A program made the position numbers and the translations under genes. Source: Rhizobium sp. WSM4643 (GTDB lineage: Bacteria; Pseudomonadota; Alphaproteobacteria; Rhizobiales; Rhizobiaceae). Taken from it: a DNA stretch of 64,000 nt. The DNA is taken from NCBI RefSeq assembly GCF_025152745.1, contig NZ_CP104040.1, positions 930,001 through 994,000 on the forward strand, read 5' to 3'. Positions 43,197-51,533 of this stretch are shown piece after piece. Numbering within the stretch: position 1 is the stretch's first letter; each line of letters opens with the position of its first letter. Below the pieces are notes generated by a model. The model was not told the DNA's origin. It searched no databases and saw only the letters and a program-made list of their open reading frames with translations.

Positions 43197-43237
43197 TACA
43201 TGCAGGCTCGAATTAAACAAGACTTGACTTGGAAAAT

Positions 43238-43861
43238 ATGCGTCAGTCCCCAGCTAACCGGATCCTGATCCTGATAAAGACCGACGGCCCGCAGCTTGCC
43301 GCCGCGATCGGCGATGCGCTCGGCATATCAGGCGAAGCCGCCCGCCAGCAGCTGTCGAAGATGGCGGAGGAGGGCCTGGTGGAGCCGGTCACCGTTGCCG
43401 CCGCGGGCCGGGGCCGGCCGCGTCAGCTCTGGCACCTCACAGCCAGCGGCAACCGCCAGTTCCCGGATGGCCATGCCGAGCTGACGGCAAATCTCCTCGG
43501 CACGCTCGTCGAACAGCTCGGCCCCGCAGCCCTCGATACCGTCATCTCCGCCCGCGAGGCCGAGACGCTGCAGGGCTATCGCCAAGAGCTCGGCAAGGCG
43601 CATGACCTCGCCTCGCGCGTCGAGGCCCTTGCCGCGATCCGCACCCGCGAGGGCTATATGGCCGATCAGTGGCAGGAGGCCGACGGCTCCTTCATGCTGG
43701 TCGAAAACCACTGCCCGATCTGCGCCGCCGCCACCGCCTGCGCCGGCTTCTGCCGCTCCGAACTCGAAACCTTCCGCGCCGTCCTCGGCGCCGATGTCGA
43801 GCGCAGCGAACACATCCTCCTCGGCGCCCGCCGCTGCGCCTATCGCATTAAGCCGCATTGA
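43238..43861 (+). CDS. SufR-like Fe-S type HTH regulator
   Basis: A 207-residue winged-helix regulator of the SufR/DeoR-like type. The HTH is at about residues 8-66 (LGISGEAARQQLSKMAEEGL, then the GRGRPRQLWHLT wing). The C-terminal part has Cys159, Cys162, Cys168, Cys172 and Cys200; the spacing 159-172-200 equals that of the [4Fe-4S] ligands in cyanobacterial SufR, together with the GARRCAYRI end. It therefore likely senses Fe-S or redox state. It is divergent from an MFS gene, not from suf genes. ATG 43238 with TTGGAAA before it; a TTG at 43229 is less likely. Confidence 0.92.
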   Translation: MRQSPANRILILIKTDGPQLAAAIGDALGISGEAARQQLSKMAEEGLVEPVTVAAAGRGRPRQLWHLTASGNRQFPDGHAELTANLLGTLVEQLGPAALDTVISAREAETLQGYRQELGKAHDLASRVEALAAIRTREGYMADQWQEADGSFMLVENHCPICAAATACAGFCRSELETFRAVLGADVERSEHILLGARRCAYRIKPH

Positions 43862-43946
43862 GGCGTCGTGATGCAATGTCGCCCATCCGGTAGCTTCCCA
43901 CCCTCAGTCATTTCTCGGCCTCGAGTTACTGCCGGCTGGTGCCAAT

Positions 43947-44089
43947 GGCTGCCCCTCACCCTAACCCTCTCCCCGTTCTGACGGGCAAGGGGACGTGCCA
44001 TGCGAGAGCGAGGTGGGAACGGAGAGGGCGCGACAATGTCCCTTCGCCCCGTTTACGGGGAGAAGGTGCCGGCAGGCGGATGAGGGGCC
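43947..44089. repeat. RIME-like palindromic repeat, copy B
   Basis: Same 140-bp design as 8243-8383: CTGCCCCTCACCCT on the left, GGGGAGAAGGTGCCGGCAGG then CGGATGAGGGGC on the right, with CCGTTTACGGGG and CGTTCTGACGGG inside. It fills most of the gap between the SufR-like gene and the sugar exporter gene. Confidence 0.8.
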
Positions 44090-44181
44090 GGTTTCGGCAA
44101 TCTCCTGGGCCGAGTTGTGTCTCAAGCGCCGCGGAACACCTCCCCGCCGCGAGACCGTATCGCTCGCAAGCGGCTTGCGCT

Positions 44182-45393
44182 TCACGCCAGCTGCCGCGCC
44201 TGCCGGCGGCTGCTTTCGAGATAGAGCAGCACTCCAATCGATGCGAGACCCGCGGCCGCGCCGACGAAGGCGGTGCCGGAATAATCGGTGATTGCCGTGC
44301 CGAAGGCGAAGAGGCCGGCGCTGATGCCAACCCCAATGAACGTGTTCAGCGAGATCAGCGAGGTTCCAAGCCCCGGCCGGTCCGCGATCAGGTCCTGCAG
44401 ATAGGTGATCGGCACGCTGAGGATCGCTGCCGCCCCGCAGGCATTGAAGAGGAGGAGTGCATAGATGTGCCAGGGCGCGGAAGCAAAACCGAGCAGCAGC
44501 AGATAGACGCAATAGATCAACGCGCCGAAGGCGAGCACATGCACCGTTCGGAAGCGGCGCTGCGCAAAGCCCCACGCCATCATGAACGGCATTTCGAGCA
44601 AGGCGGTCAAGCCGGCCATGAAGCCGACATCGACCACGGTGCCGCCGGCCGCATGGGTGATGATCAGCGGCAGGAGCATGCTGTTCAGCCGCTGCAGCCC
44701 GAACAGCATCGCCATGACGATGACGCGCGATAGCACATGCGGCACGAAAATCCGCTTTAGCGAAGCAAAGAAGCCGGCTGGATCGGGGGCAGGGCCGCCT
44801 GAGCCATTTCCGGGTGCGAAGAAAAAATACAGGCAGAAGCAGGTGCAGCTTGCCAATGCCGCTATCCCATAGGCCGGCGTCATCGACGGCGAACTGACGA
44901 GATAGAGGCCGATCAACCCCGGCGCCAGCGCCCATGAGCCGGAAAAGAGTGCCCGCACCGTTGCGGTGATCGCCGCCCCCTGGCCGCGGTCCATCTGGTT
45001 GGTCCTGGCGCGCAGGCTGGCGAACAGCAGCGAATAGGTAGAATTGCTCATCGGCACCAGCAACAGCGTCGAGAAGATGAAGATCACGGGGCTATGAAAG
45101 ATCGCGATCGACCCGAAGCCGAGCATGCCGGCGACGGAAAGCCCGAGCACCAGTGGCCGGCGCTCTTTCAGCCTGTCCGACCAGATGCCGAGCGTCAGGC
45201 TCGTCGTGACGTTGACGATTGCCGAGAAGAACACCAGCGCCGAATAGGCGCCATTGCTCAAGCCGAGTTCATTGATCCCGATGATCGACTGGTAGGGCGC
45301 GGTCGACGCATAGGTGAAGGCGAGCGCGACGAGTGTCACGGTCGGAATACGGATCCTGTTATCGCGAAGGATCAAGGAAAAGGTGGATGACAT
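44182..45393 (-). CDS. Sugar-efflux MFS transporter (SetA/SotA-like)
   Basis: A 403-residue 12-helix MFS protein. The opening (ALAFTYASTAPYQSIIGINELGLS) and the loop GIWSDRLKERRPLVLGL are typical of the SET family, whose members export glucose, lactose or their analogues. The cytoplasmic middle loop (residues 190-215) is short. Start at ATG 45393 behind AGGAAT; the longer frame to 45471 is not family-like. No sugar metabolic gene is adjacent; asparaginase is divergent after 385 bp. Confidence 0.9.
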   Translation of the reverse strand: MSSTFSLILRDNRIRIPTVTLVALAFTYASTAPYQSIIGINELGLSNGAYSALVFFSAIVNVTTSLTLGIWSDRLKERRPLVLGLSVAGMLGFGSIAIFHSPVIFIFSTLLLVPMSNSTYSLLFASLRARTNQMDRGQGAAITATVRALFSGSWALAPGLIGLYLVSSPSMTPAYGIAALASCTCFCLYFFFAPGNGSGGPAPDPAGFFASLKRIFVPHVLSRVIVMAMLFGLQRLNSMLLPLIITHAAGGTVVDVGFMAGLTALLEMPFMMAWGFAQRRFRTVHVLAFGALIYCVYLLLLGFASAPWHIYALLLFNACGAAAILSVPITYLQDLIADRPGLGTSLISLNTFIGVGISAGLFAFGTAITDYSGTAFVGAAAGLASIGVLLYLESSRRQARQLA

Positions 45394-45778
45394 GGGGATG
45401 ATTCCTGATGCACCACTCTTAGCTGCATCTGACCTATCAGAGAAACGATAGTTTCCGATCGCTTCGGTCAATTTATGTGATGAATATTTGGACGATGTGA
45501 TTGCCGAACGAGCTCGCAGCGAGGCTCACCCCACCCTCCGTCATCCTCGGGCTTGACCCGAGGATCTACGCTGGCATCCATCAGCACCGGGCATGGATCC
45601 TCGGCACAAGGCCGAGGATGACGGAGAGTCGGGTGACGTCCAGCCTCATATCGACCCGGTGCTCCATCTGGCGGGCACTCGCGCATGCGCCTAAGCCTTG
45701 CAAAACGTCGACCCCGTTGGCTTTCCCCGCGTGACGCGTTATGGCTGCCTCTTCCCGCCAGCATCCGGATAAAAGCTC
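45394..45778. other. Divergent intergenic region with a palindromic repeat
   Basis: About 385 bp between the sugar exporter and asparaginase genes. It holds the palindromic element at 45534-45630 and no credible gene. Confidence 0.5.
45534..45630. repeat. GAGGATGACGGAG-type palindromic repeat, copy 1
   Basis: CCGTCATCCTCGGGCTTGAC near the left and GGCACAAGGCCGAGGATGAC near the right form inverted arms around a short centre. A second copy of the same family is at 52428-52540. A very common type of intergenic repeat in alphaproteobacteria as far as I recall. Confidence 0.75.
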
Positions 45779-46786
45779 ATGACCAATCCCGTCACCGTCG
45801 AAGTCACTCGCGGCCTGCTCGTCGAAAGTCGTCATCGCGGCGCGGTGGCTGTGGTCGATGGCGACGGCAAGCTTGTCTTCTCGCTGGGCGACATCGAGGC
45901 CGCCATCTTCCCGCGTTCGTCCTGCAAGGCGATGCAGGCGCTGCCGCTGGTCGAGAGTGGTGCGGCCGATGCCTATGGCTTCGGTGACAAGGAATTGGCG
46001 CTGGCCTGCGCCTCGCATAATGGCGAGGACGAGCATGTGGCGCTGGCCCACTCCATGCTGACGCGCGCGGGTCGCGATGCCCAAGCGCTGGAATGCGGCG
46101 CCCACTGGTCGATGAGCCAGAAGATCCTGATCCAGCAGGCCCGGACGCTCGAGGCGCCGACCGCGCTGCACAACAATTGCTCGGGAAAACATGCCGGTTT
46201 CATCTGCGCCTGCTGCCATCAGGACCTCGATCCGAAGGGTTACGTTGGCTATCAGCACCCGCTGCAGGTCGAGATCCGCGCGGCGATGGAAAGCCTGACA
46301 GGCGCCGCGCTTGGCGCCGATAGCTGCGGCACCGACGGCTGTTCTATCCCGACCTATGCCGTGCCGCTGCGCAGCCTTGCCCACGGTTTTGCCAAAATGA
46401 CGACTGGCATTGGTCTGGAACCCTTGCGCGCCAAGGCATCCCGCCGGCTGATCGAGGCCTGTATGGCCGAGCCCTTCTATGTCGCGGGGTCCGGCCGCGC
46501 CTGCACGGCGCTGATGCAGATCGCCCCCGGCCGTATCTTCTGCAAGACAGGTGCCGAAGGCGTCTTCTGCGCCGCGATCCCGGAAAAGGGCATTGCCATT
46601 GCGCTCAAATGCGAGGATGGCATGACCCGCGCCGCCGAAGCCATGGTGGCGGCGACACTCGCCCGTTTCTTCGAGACGGACGATGAGGTGCATGCGGGCC
46701 TGATGGCCTATGCCGCGACGCCGATGCGCAATTGGAACGGCATCCATGTCGGCGATGTCAGGGTCACCTCCGCCTTGGTCGGGTGA
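45779..46786 (+). CDS. Class 3 (ReAII/ReAV-type) L-asparaginase
   Basis: A 335-residue asparaginase of the rhizobial third class, unrelated in fold to bacterial EcAI/EcAII enzymes. The family residues are visible: S-x-x-K (Ser47, Lys50) in PRSSCKAM, Cys134 and Lys137 in NNCSGKHAG, and Cys188 in CGTDGCSIPT, all one lower than the numbers used for R. etli ReAV. Cys134, Lys137 and Cys188 correspond to its zinc site. It hydrolyses asparagine to aspartate and ammonia. No transporter or aspartase gene is adjacent. The ATG at 45779 has no strong Shine-Dalgarno. Confidence 0.93.
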   Translation: MTNPVTVEVTRGLLVESRHRGAVAVVDGDGKLVFSLGDIEAAIFPRSSCKAMQALPLVESGAADAYGFGDKELALACASHNGEDEHVALAHSMLTRAGRDAQALECGAHWSMSQKILIQQARTLEAPTALHNNCSGKHAGFICACCHQDLDPKGYVGYQHPLQVEIRAAMESLTGAALGADSCGTDGCSIPTYAVPLRSLAHGFAKMTTGIGLEPLRAKASRRLIEACMAEPFYVAGSGRACTALMQIAPGRIFCKTGAEGVFCAAIPEKGIAIALKCEDGMTRAAEAMVAATLARFFETDDEVHAGLMAYAATPMRNWNGIHVGDVRVTSALVG

Positions 46787-46915
46787 GTGCGAGCTGGAAT
46801 ATATAAGTTATTAGAAAAATAAGAATTACCTAATATAAAAGGGTACGTCCTGCGATCGCGGATGCACCCTTTCGCGGCGACGTGAGCACAGTCCTGGAAG
46901 CCATGGGGGCAGGGC

Positions 46916-47656
46916 ATGTTTGCAGGCCGCTATCTCTGGTGGATGCTGGTAGGCATCGGCATCTTCATGTTCGCCACGTTGAGCCTCGATTATATCACCT
47001 GGCTCACGATCCAACTGTCCGGCTGCGGCGATATGGCCGGCACCTGCGAGCCGGTTCTCCGGCTGATATCGGGCGTGCTCAAACCCGCCTGCATCTGGGC
47101 TGCGATCGGCATACTCTTCATGGCGACGCTGCTCCGTCTTCACACGCTCTCGCTCATCTGGTTCTGGGGGCCGATCGTCGCCGTGTGGTTCGTCGCCTCC
47201 ACGCCGATCCTGCTCTTCGTTGCAGCGGATGCGGCGGCCCTGACGCAACCCGCCACGCTGGCGGCGCTGCCGGTCGCCTTTCTGTTTCTGGCGGCCTTTG
47301 TCACCTATCTCATGTTTGCGCTCGAGGATGGCGACATACTGCCGCTTGCAGCCTCGGTGCCGTTGCGCCTCACACTCCGCCTGACGGCTGTGTATGGAAC
47401 GCTTGCCGGCGTGGCCTTCATGCCGGAACTGTCGCGGATCGCCGGGACGCTGCTCGACTTGCCGGCACTTTCCGACGTCATCGCGCTGGCGCAGCCATAT
47501 CTGCAGACGCTGCTGACCTTTGGAACCGGCAACATGGCGCCGGCTTATGCGGTATTGGCAACCTTCATCGCGGCCCTTGCCGCAAGCCTCCTGCCGCATG
47601 CTGCGGGTCCGCAGCCCTCCCGCAGCACCATCATACTGCGGCGGTTGCGCCGTTGA
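46916..47656 (+). CDS. Hypothetical multi-spanning membrane protein
   Basis: A 246-residue inner-membrane protein with six or seven predicted helices: about 7-27 (LWWMLVGIGIFMFATLSL), 55-75, 82-105, 113-135, 145-165, and 205-225. An exposed segment between helix 1 and 2 has two Cys (SGCGDMAGTCEP) and could form a disulfide on the outside. I do not recognise a family. AT-rich DNA at 46800-46845 is a likely promoter. It overlaps the end of the convergent DeoR gene by 26 bp. Confidence 0.75.
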   Translation: MFAGRYLWWMLVGIGIFMFATLSLDYITWLTIQLSGCGDMAGTCEPVLRLISGVLKPACIWAAIGILFMATLLRLHTLSLIWFWGPIVAVWFVASTPILLFVAADAAALTQPATLAALPVAFLFLAAFVTYLMFALEDGDILPLAASVPLRLTLRLTAVYGTLAGVAFMPELSRIAGTLLDLPALSDVIALAQPYLQTLLTFGTGNMAPAYAVLATFIAALAASLLPHAAGPQPSRSTIILRRLRR

Positions 47657-48386
47657 GATCGCGATAGGGTTTCAGCTGTTCGGCCGTCATCTCCGCCGGC
47701 ACGATCAGCCCCGCCACCTCGGAAATGCCAAGCACCGGGCAGGGCGAGACGAGGTCGAACTTCTCCTCGGTCAGCAGCACATGCGTTTCGGCCGCGCAGC
47801 GGGCGATGTGCCGCTTGATCGCCGCTTCCTCGAAATCGCCGGTGGAAAGCCCGTGCACTGGATGGGCGGCCGTCACCCCGAGGAAGAAGAGGTCGGGGCG
47901 CAGCTGCGAGATCGCCGCCATAGCCGCTGCCCCCGTTGCCACCATCGAATGTTTGTAAAGCCGTCCGCCGGTGAGGATCACCTCGGCCGTCGGGTGGTGT
48001 TCGAGCTCGGCGGCGATCGTCGGGCTGTGGGTCGCAACCGTCAGCGGCATGTCGCGCGGCAAGTGTCTGGCGATCTCCGCCGTCGTCGTGCCGCCATCGA
48101 GGAAGATCATCTGGCCCGGCTTTACCATCGCCGCCGCCGCTGCCCCGAGCCGCGCCTTGATCTCAGACGAGACACTGCGCCGTGCGGTAAAGTCAGGCAA
48201 ATCAGGCACCAGCGGCATCGCCCCGCCATGCACCCGTTTCAACAGCCCCTCCGCCGCCATTTCCCTGAGGTCCCGGCGGATCGTGTCCTCCGAAAGGGCG
48301 AAATCCTCGGCCACGCGCTTGGCGATCACCTGGCCGTCACGGCGCAGGATGTCGAGGATGAGGGTCTTGCGTTGGGTTGTCAGCAT
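47631..48386 (-). CDS. DeoR/GlpR-family transcriptional regulator
   Basis: A 251-residue DeoR-type repressor: HTH at residues 3-55 (QRKTLILDILRRDGQVIAKR, LSEDTIRRDLREMAAEGLL, then the VHGGA wing) and a sugar-phosphate sensor domain with GQMIFLDGGTTTAEIARHL and VILTGGRL. The ligand is likely a phosphorylated sugar or nucleoside. Start at 48386. It is divergent from the deoxyribosyltransferase-like gene, with repeated TGCACG motifs between, which suggests autoregulation and control of that gene. Confidence 0.92.
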   Translation of the reverse strand: MLTTQRKTLILDILRRDGQVIAKRVAEDFALSEDTIRRDLREMAAEGLLKRVHGGAMPLVPDLPDFTARRSVSSEIKARLGAAAAAMVKPGQMIFLDGGTTTAEIARHLPRDMPLTVATHSPTIAAELEHHPTAEVILTGGRLYKHSMVATGAAAMAAISQLRPDLFFLGVTAAHPVHGLSTGDFEEAAIKRHIARCAAETHVLLTEEKFDLVSPCPVLGISEVAGLIVPAEMTAEQLKPYRDLNGATAAV

Positions 48387-48394
48387 CGGTTCTC

Positions 48395-48482
48395 TGCACG
48401 AAATCAAACATAATAGCCCGATATTGCACGAAGCGACTCGACATTCAAGAAATATCGTGCATTTTCACGAAATCCCGTGCAT
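48395..48482. promoter_or_regulatory. Repeated TGCACG motifs, likely DeoR operators
   Basis: TGCACGAAAT (48395-48404), TGCACGAAG (48425-48433), its reverse ATCGTGCA (48454-48461), a CACGAAAT (48466-48473) and CCGTGCAT (48475-48482) all share a TTTCGTGCA-type half-site. Four or five half-sites in 90 bp between divergent genes is typical of a DeoR-family operator region. Confidence 0.65.
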
Positions 48483-48526
48483 GAGGCCGGGAGTGCTCAC
48501 GCAGAAGCGGAGCGAAGGAGTGGATC

Positions 48527-48883
48527 ATGTTGATTTTGATTGCCGGGCCCTATCGGTCGGGAACGGGCGACGACCCGGAAAAGATGGCCGCCAACCTGAA
48601 GCGGCTGGAAGCGCCTTCGCACGCGCTATTTGAGGCCGGCCATGTGCCGATGATCGGCGAATGGGTGGCGCTGCCGATCTGGCACGCCGCCGGCGGCCGG
48701 TCGGTCGGCGACGCGCTCTACGAAGAGATCTTCCACCCGGTCGCCGGCCGGCTGCTGCAGCTCTGCGAGGGTGTGCTGCGCTTACCCGGCGATTCCAAGG
48801 GGGCCGACAACGACGTCCGCATCGCCAGGGAACGCGGTATCCCGGTCTGGCATAGTCTCGAAGACGTGCCGGGCTGCGGCTGA
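48527..48883 (+). CDS. Nucleoside 2-deoxyribosyltransferase-like protein (DUF4406-like)
   Basis: A 118-residue single-domain protein. LILIAGPYRSG at the start is the family's phosphate-loop-like opening, EAPSHALFEAGHVPMIGEWVA the helix region and LRLPGDSKGADNDVRIARER the end, as in the nucleoside deoxyribosyltransferase/DUF4406 fold. It may cleave or transfer the base of (deoxy)nucleosides or nucleotides. AAGGAG is 8 nt before ATG 48527. Its divergent DeoR-type neighbour, with half-sites in between, likely regulates it. Confidence 0.85.
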   Translation: MLILIAGPYRSGTGDDPEKMAANLKRLEAPSHALFEAGHVPMIGEWVALPIWHAAGGRSVGDALYEEIFHPVAGRLLQLCEGVLRLPGDSKGADNDVRIARERGIPVWHSLEDVPGCG

Positions 48884-49256
48884 CAGGTTCGCGGCGTCGC
48901 GCTTTGCCCTTCGCTTGCGCTCAGCGCATTCGCGGCTTTGCCGCTCACCCCCTCAACCGACCCTTCGGGCCACCTTCTCCCCGCTGGGGAGAAGAGGGAG
49001 CAAGCCGATTGCCCTCGTTTCCGCAACAGACGCTTTCAGAGGAAGTGAGGTGCTGCCACGAATCTCTTCTCCCCAGCGGGGAGAAGGTGCCGGCAGGCGG
49101 ATGAGGGGGCCACACGGCACACCATTCATTGCCCTTCGCTCGCGCTCAACGCACCCCATTTGTCCTGGTGTGCCAAGGACGATCAAAACCCAATCTCCCC
49201 AGTTCCGGCGCCCCGACCCCTACGCTATAACCCTTGCCGAAAGGGAGTCGAGAACC
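48884..49256. other. Intergenic region with RIME-like repeat
   Basis: A long gap before the GST gene, mostly occupied by the palindromic repeat at 48945-49110. No gene is supported. The in-frame extension of the GST frame into this region passes through repeat sequence. Confidence 0.55.
48945..49110. repeat. RIME-like palindromic repeat, copy C
   Basis: Contains TCACCCCCTCAACCGACCCT at the left and GGGGAGAAGGTGCCGGCAGG then CGGATGAGGGGG at the right, with internal CTTCTCCCCGCTGGGGAGAA and CTTCTCCCCAGCGGGGAGAA palindromes. The right end is the same as in copies A and B. Confidence 0.75.
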
Positions 49257-49877
49257 ATGCTGACAGTGTACTACGCGCCGGGAACCTGCGCACTCGCAAG
49301 CCTTATTGCCCTGGAAGAATCCGGCCTGGCCTTCGAAGTCAAGAAGATCAGCCTCCGCGATGGCGAGCAGCGTTCGCCGGACTATTTGAAGATCAACCCG
49401 AAGGGCCGGGTGCCGGCATTGGTCACCGATTATGGCGTGCTGACGGAAACGCCGGCGATCCTGGCCTATATCGCCCAGAGCGCGCCGGCCGCCAAGCTGG
49501 CGCCGCTTGACGATGCCTTCGAATTTGCCAGGTTTCAGTCCTTTAACAGCTATATCTGCTCGACCGTGCATGTGAACCATGCCCATCGCCCGCGCGGCTC
49601 GCGCTGGGCCGACGAGCCGGCGGCAATCGAGGCGATGAAGTCCAAGGTGCCTGGGAATATGGCCGATTGTTTCACGCTGATCGAGCAGACCATGTTTGAA
49701 GGCCCATGGGTGATGGGCGAAGCCTATTCGCTCGCCGATCCCTATCTCTTCGTGATGACCGACTGGCTGCCGTCGGATGGCGTCGATCCCGCCCGGTTCG
49801 AAAAGGCAAGCGACCATCACGCCCGCATGCTGCAGCGTCCCGCCGTGCAGCGGGCGCTGGCCTACGATCGGGTCTGA
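49257..49877 (+). CDS. Glutathione S-transferase family protein
   Basis: A 206-residue cytosolic GST. The N-terminal thioredoxin-like domain has YYAPGTCALASLIALEES (residues 4-21) and the glutathione-site loops GRVPAL and TETPAILAYIA; the helical C-terminal domain has WVMGEAYSLADPYLFVMTDW, the usual N-capping motif. It is like the beta-class GST of Rhizobiales (Cys in PGTCALA). Substrate unknown. Start at ATG 49257 behind AAAGGGAGTCG. It overlaps the convergent YjbR-like gene by 16 bp. Confidence 0.93.
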   Translation: MLTVYYAPGTCALASLIALEESGLAFEVKKISLRDGEQRSPDYLKINPKGRVPALVTDYGVLTETPAILAYIAQSAPAAKLAPLDDAFEFARFQSFNSYICSTVHVNHAHRPRGSRWADEPAAIEAMKSKVPGNMADCFTLIEQTMFEGPWVMGEAYSLADPYLFVMTDWLPSDGVDPARFEKASDHHARMLQRPAVQRALAYDRV

Positions 49878-50227
49878 TCCTTAAATCCGGCGGCAAGCTT
49901 CTTCGGCGCCCGGAACAGCCAGGCGCCGACCAGCCGCAGCCGCAATTCCTCGTCGCCGATCACGGCGGCGCGTACCGGCAGATGCGGCCAGCCGACATAA
50001 TGATCGGTTTGAAAATAGACGTCGGGCGCCATCTCCAGCAGGTGATCCTTGTCGTCGAGCGAAATCGAGATCACGATCGTCTCGGCATTCTTCACCGCGA
50101 CAAAGCTCTTGCCGCCGACTTTCAGTGCCGGACTGCCATAGGAGGTGCTCTCCTCGACATCGGGCAACCCGGCTTCCGCCGCCAGCCGCTTCAGACGTTC
50201 GAAGATCGCATCGACATCACAGGCCAT
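49862..50227 (-). CDS. MmcQ/YjbR-family DNA-binding protein
   Basis: A 121-residue protein of the MmcQ/YjbR type. It shows VEESTSYGSPALKVGGKSFVAV, the conserved mid-domain strand pair, then the YVGWPHLPVRAAV and ELRLRLVGAWLFRAPKKL end of the family. The fold is CyaY-like and often called DNA-binding, but a clear cellular role is lacking. It runs convergent to the GST gene and overlaps its last 16 bp. Confidence 0.9.
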   Translation of the reverse strand: MACDVDAIFERLKRLAAEAGLPDVEESTSYGSPALKVGGKSFVAVKNAETIVISISLDDKDHLLEMAPDVYFQTDHYVGWPHLPVRAAVIGDEELRLRLVGAWLFRAPKKLAAGFKDQTRS

Positions 50228-50265
50228 GGTTCCGCCCTTTCTGCCAGGGCGAACCTACCATATCT

Positions 50266-50460
50266 TCAGGCGCATTTCGCCAGCGGCGGTTTGGCCTCTT
50301 TGGGAAAGCCGGCTGGCATCCCGAGCGGCAGATCGGCGATTTCGCGCAGCGACATGCGTTCGACCTCGGGATGCCGGAGCGGATCATCCTTCCAGGTCGG
50401 GGCAATTTCTGAGCTATCCACAGGAAGAACTGGTCTCAAGAAAAACTTCAGCAACGACAT
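50266..50460 (-). CDS. Small hypothetical protein, 64 aa
   Basis: A 64-residue protein starting MSLLKFFLRPVLPVD, a short amphipathic N-terminal helix that could lie on the membrane. The middle (WKDDPLRHPEVERMSLREIADLPLG) repeats the pattern of small rhizobial proteins with a DHPEIERMS-type segment. GCGAGG lies before ATG 50460. No family recognised; upstream extension to 50544 is less likely for lack of a Shine-Dalgarno. Confidence 0.55.
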   Translation of the reverse strand: MSLLKFFLRPVLPVDSSEIAPTWKDDPLRHPEVERMSLREIADLPLGMPAGFPKEAKPPLAKCA

Positions 50461-50633
50461 TGTATGCCTCGCTTTCTCAGTGGCGCGGAATAGATATGCA
50501 GTGGCTAACGCCCTCTGAACCATCGCATCTCCCGCAGACTGCATGTTCGAATGGACTGCCTATGCTTGCAATGTCGGCCTCAACAGGCAGATTTTCAATT
50601 GAGATTAATGCGGCGGCGCTATAGAAAAACTAT

Positions 50634-51530
50634 ATGAAGAACCTGAATATGGTCCATCTCAACGGCCTGCGCGCGCTGGAAGCCGTCGGTCGTCTCGGCT
50701 CGCTCCAGGCCGCCGCCGACGAACTCGGCGTCTCGGTCGGCGCCGTCAGCCAGCAGGTCATCAAGGCCGAAGCCCAACTCGGTCAGGTGATTTTCGAGCG
50801 CACCGCCAGGGGCATGATCGCCACCGAAGCCGGCCGGCCGGTGCTGCTCGCGCTCGACGAGGGGTTCGCCCGTCTTTCGGCGGCGGTGTCGATTGCGAGC
50901 CGCAGGGACGATACCATCCTGACGATCTCGGTGGCTCCGGTTTTCGCCGCCCGCTGGCTCGTCTATCGGCTCGATCGCTTCGCCGAGCGTCATCCCGACA
51001 TCAAGCTGCGGCTGGACGCGACGACCAATCTCGTCAATCCGGCCCTTTGCGACGTCGATATCGGGATCCGCGTCGGCAGCGGCAAATGGCCTGACGTGAA
51101 GGCCGAACTGCTGCTGGCACAGGAGGTCTTTCCCGTCTGTTCCCCGGAGATGGCGGCGACATTGAAAGAGCCCGCCGATATCCTTCAACTGCCTGCCATC
51201 ATCGATGGCCATGCCATGTTCACCTGGGAGGTCTGGATGCGTGAGGTCGGACTATCAGGTGCTACGCTTTCGACCCGTCACGTCTTCAACGATGCCTCGC
51301 TCTGCCTCGATGCGGCGATCGCCGGCCAGGGCGTCATGCTCGCCTGGCAGACCCTTGCCGCCTTTGCTCTTGCTGAAGGCCGGCTCGCCGCCCCTTTCGG
51401 CATTCGCGCGCCGACCGGCTTCGGTCATTACTTCGTCACTGCTGAAGGCACGCGCGAACCGAAGAAGGTCAAGGATTTCAAGGCCTGGATCCGCGAGGAA
51501 ATGGCCGGCACGCTCACGCTCTTCCAGTAG
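50634..51530 (+). CDS. LysR-family regulator (GcvA-like)
   Basis: A 298-residue LysR regulator. The HTH covers residues 8-66 (LNGLRALEAVGRLGSLQAAA, VSVGAVSQQVIKAEAQLG, a GcvA-like sequence) and the effector domain about 92-295 with VAPVFAARWLVYRLDRF, the GcvA-type opening. The target is unknown; the tail-to-tail neighbour at 51534 is a GST with 3 bp between stops. Confidence 0.92.
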   Translation: MKNLNMVHLNGLRALEAVGRLGSLQAAADELGVSVGAVSQQVIKAEAQLGQVIFERTARGMIATEAGRPVLLALDEGFARLSAAVSIASRRDDTILTISVAPVFAARWLVYRLDRFAERHPDIKLRLDATTNLVNPALCDVDIGIRVGSGKWPDVKAELLLAQEVFPVCSPEMAATLKEPADILQLPAIIDGHAMFTWEVWMREVGLSGATLSTRHVFNDASLCLDAAIAGQGVMLAWQTLAAFALAEGRLAAPFGIRAPTGFGHYFVTAEGTREPKKVKDFKAWIREEMAGTLTLFQ

Positions 51531-51533
51531 CCC

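Noticed and set aside
48771..49256. N-terminal extension of the GST frame
   Set aside because: It passes through the RIME-like repeat and the GST family sequence starts at 49257 behind a good Shine-Dalgarno.
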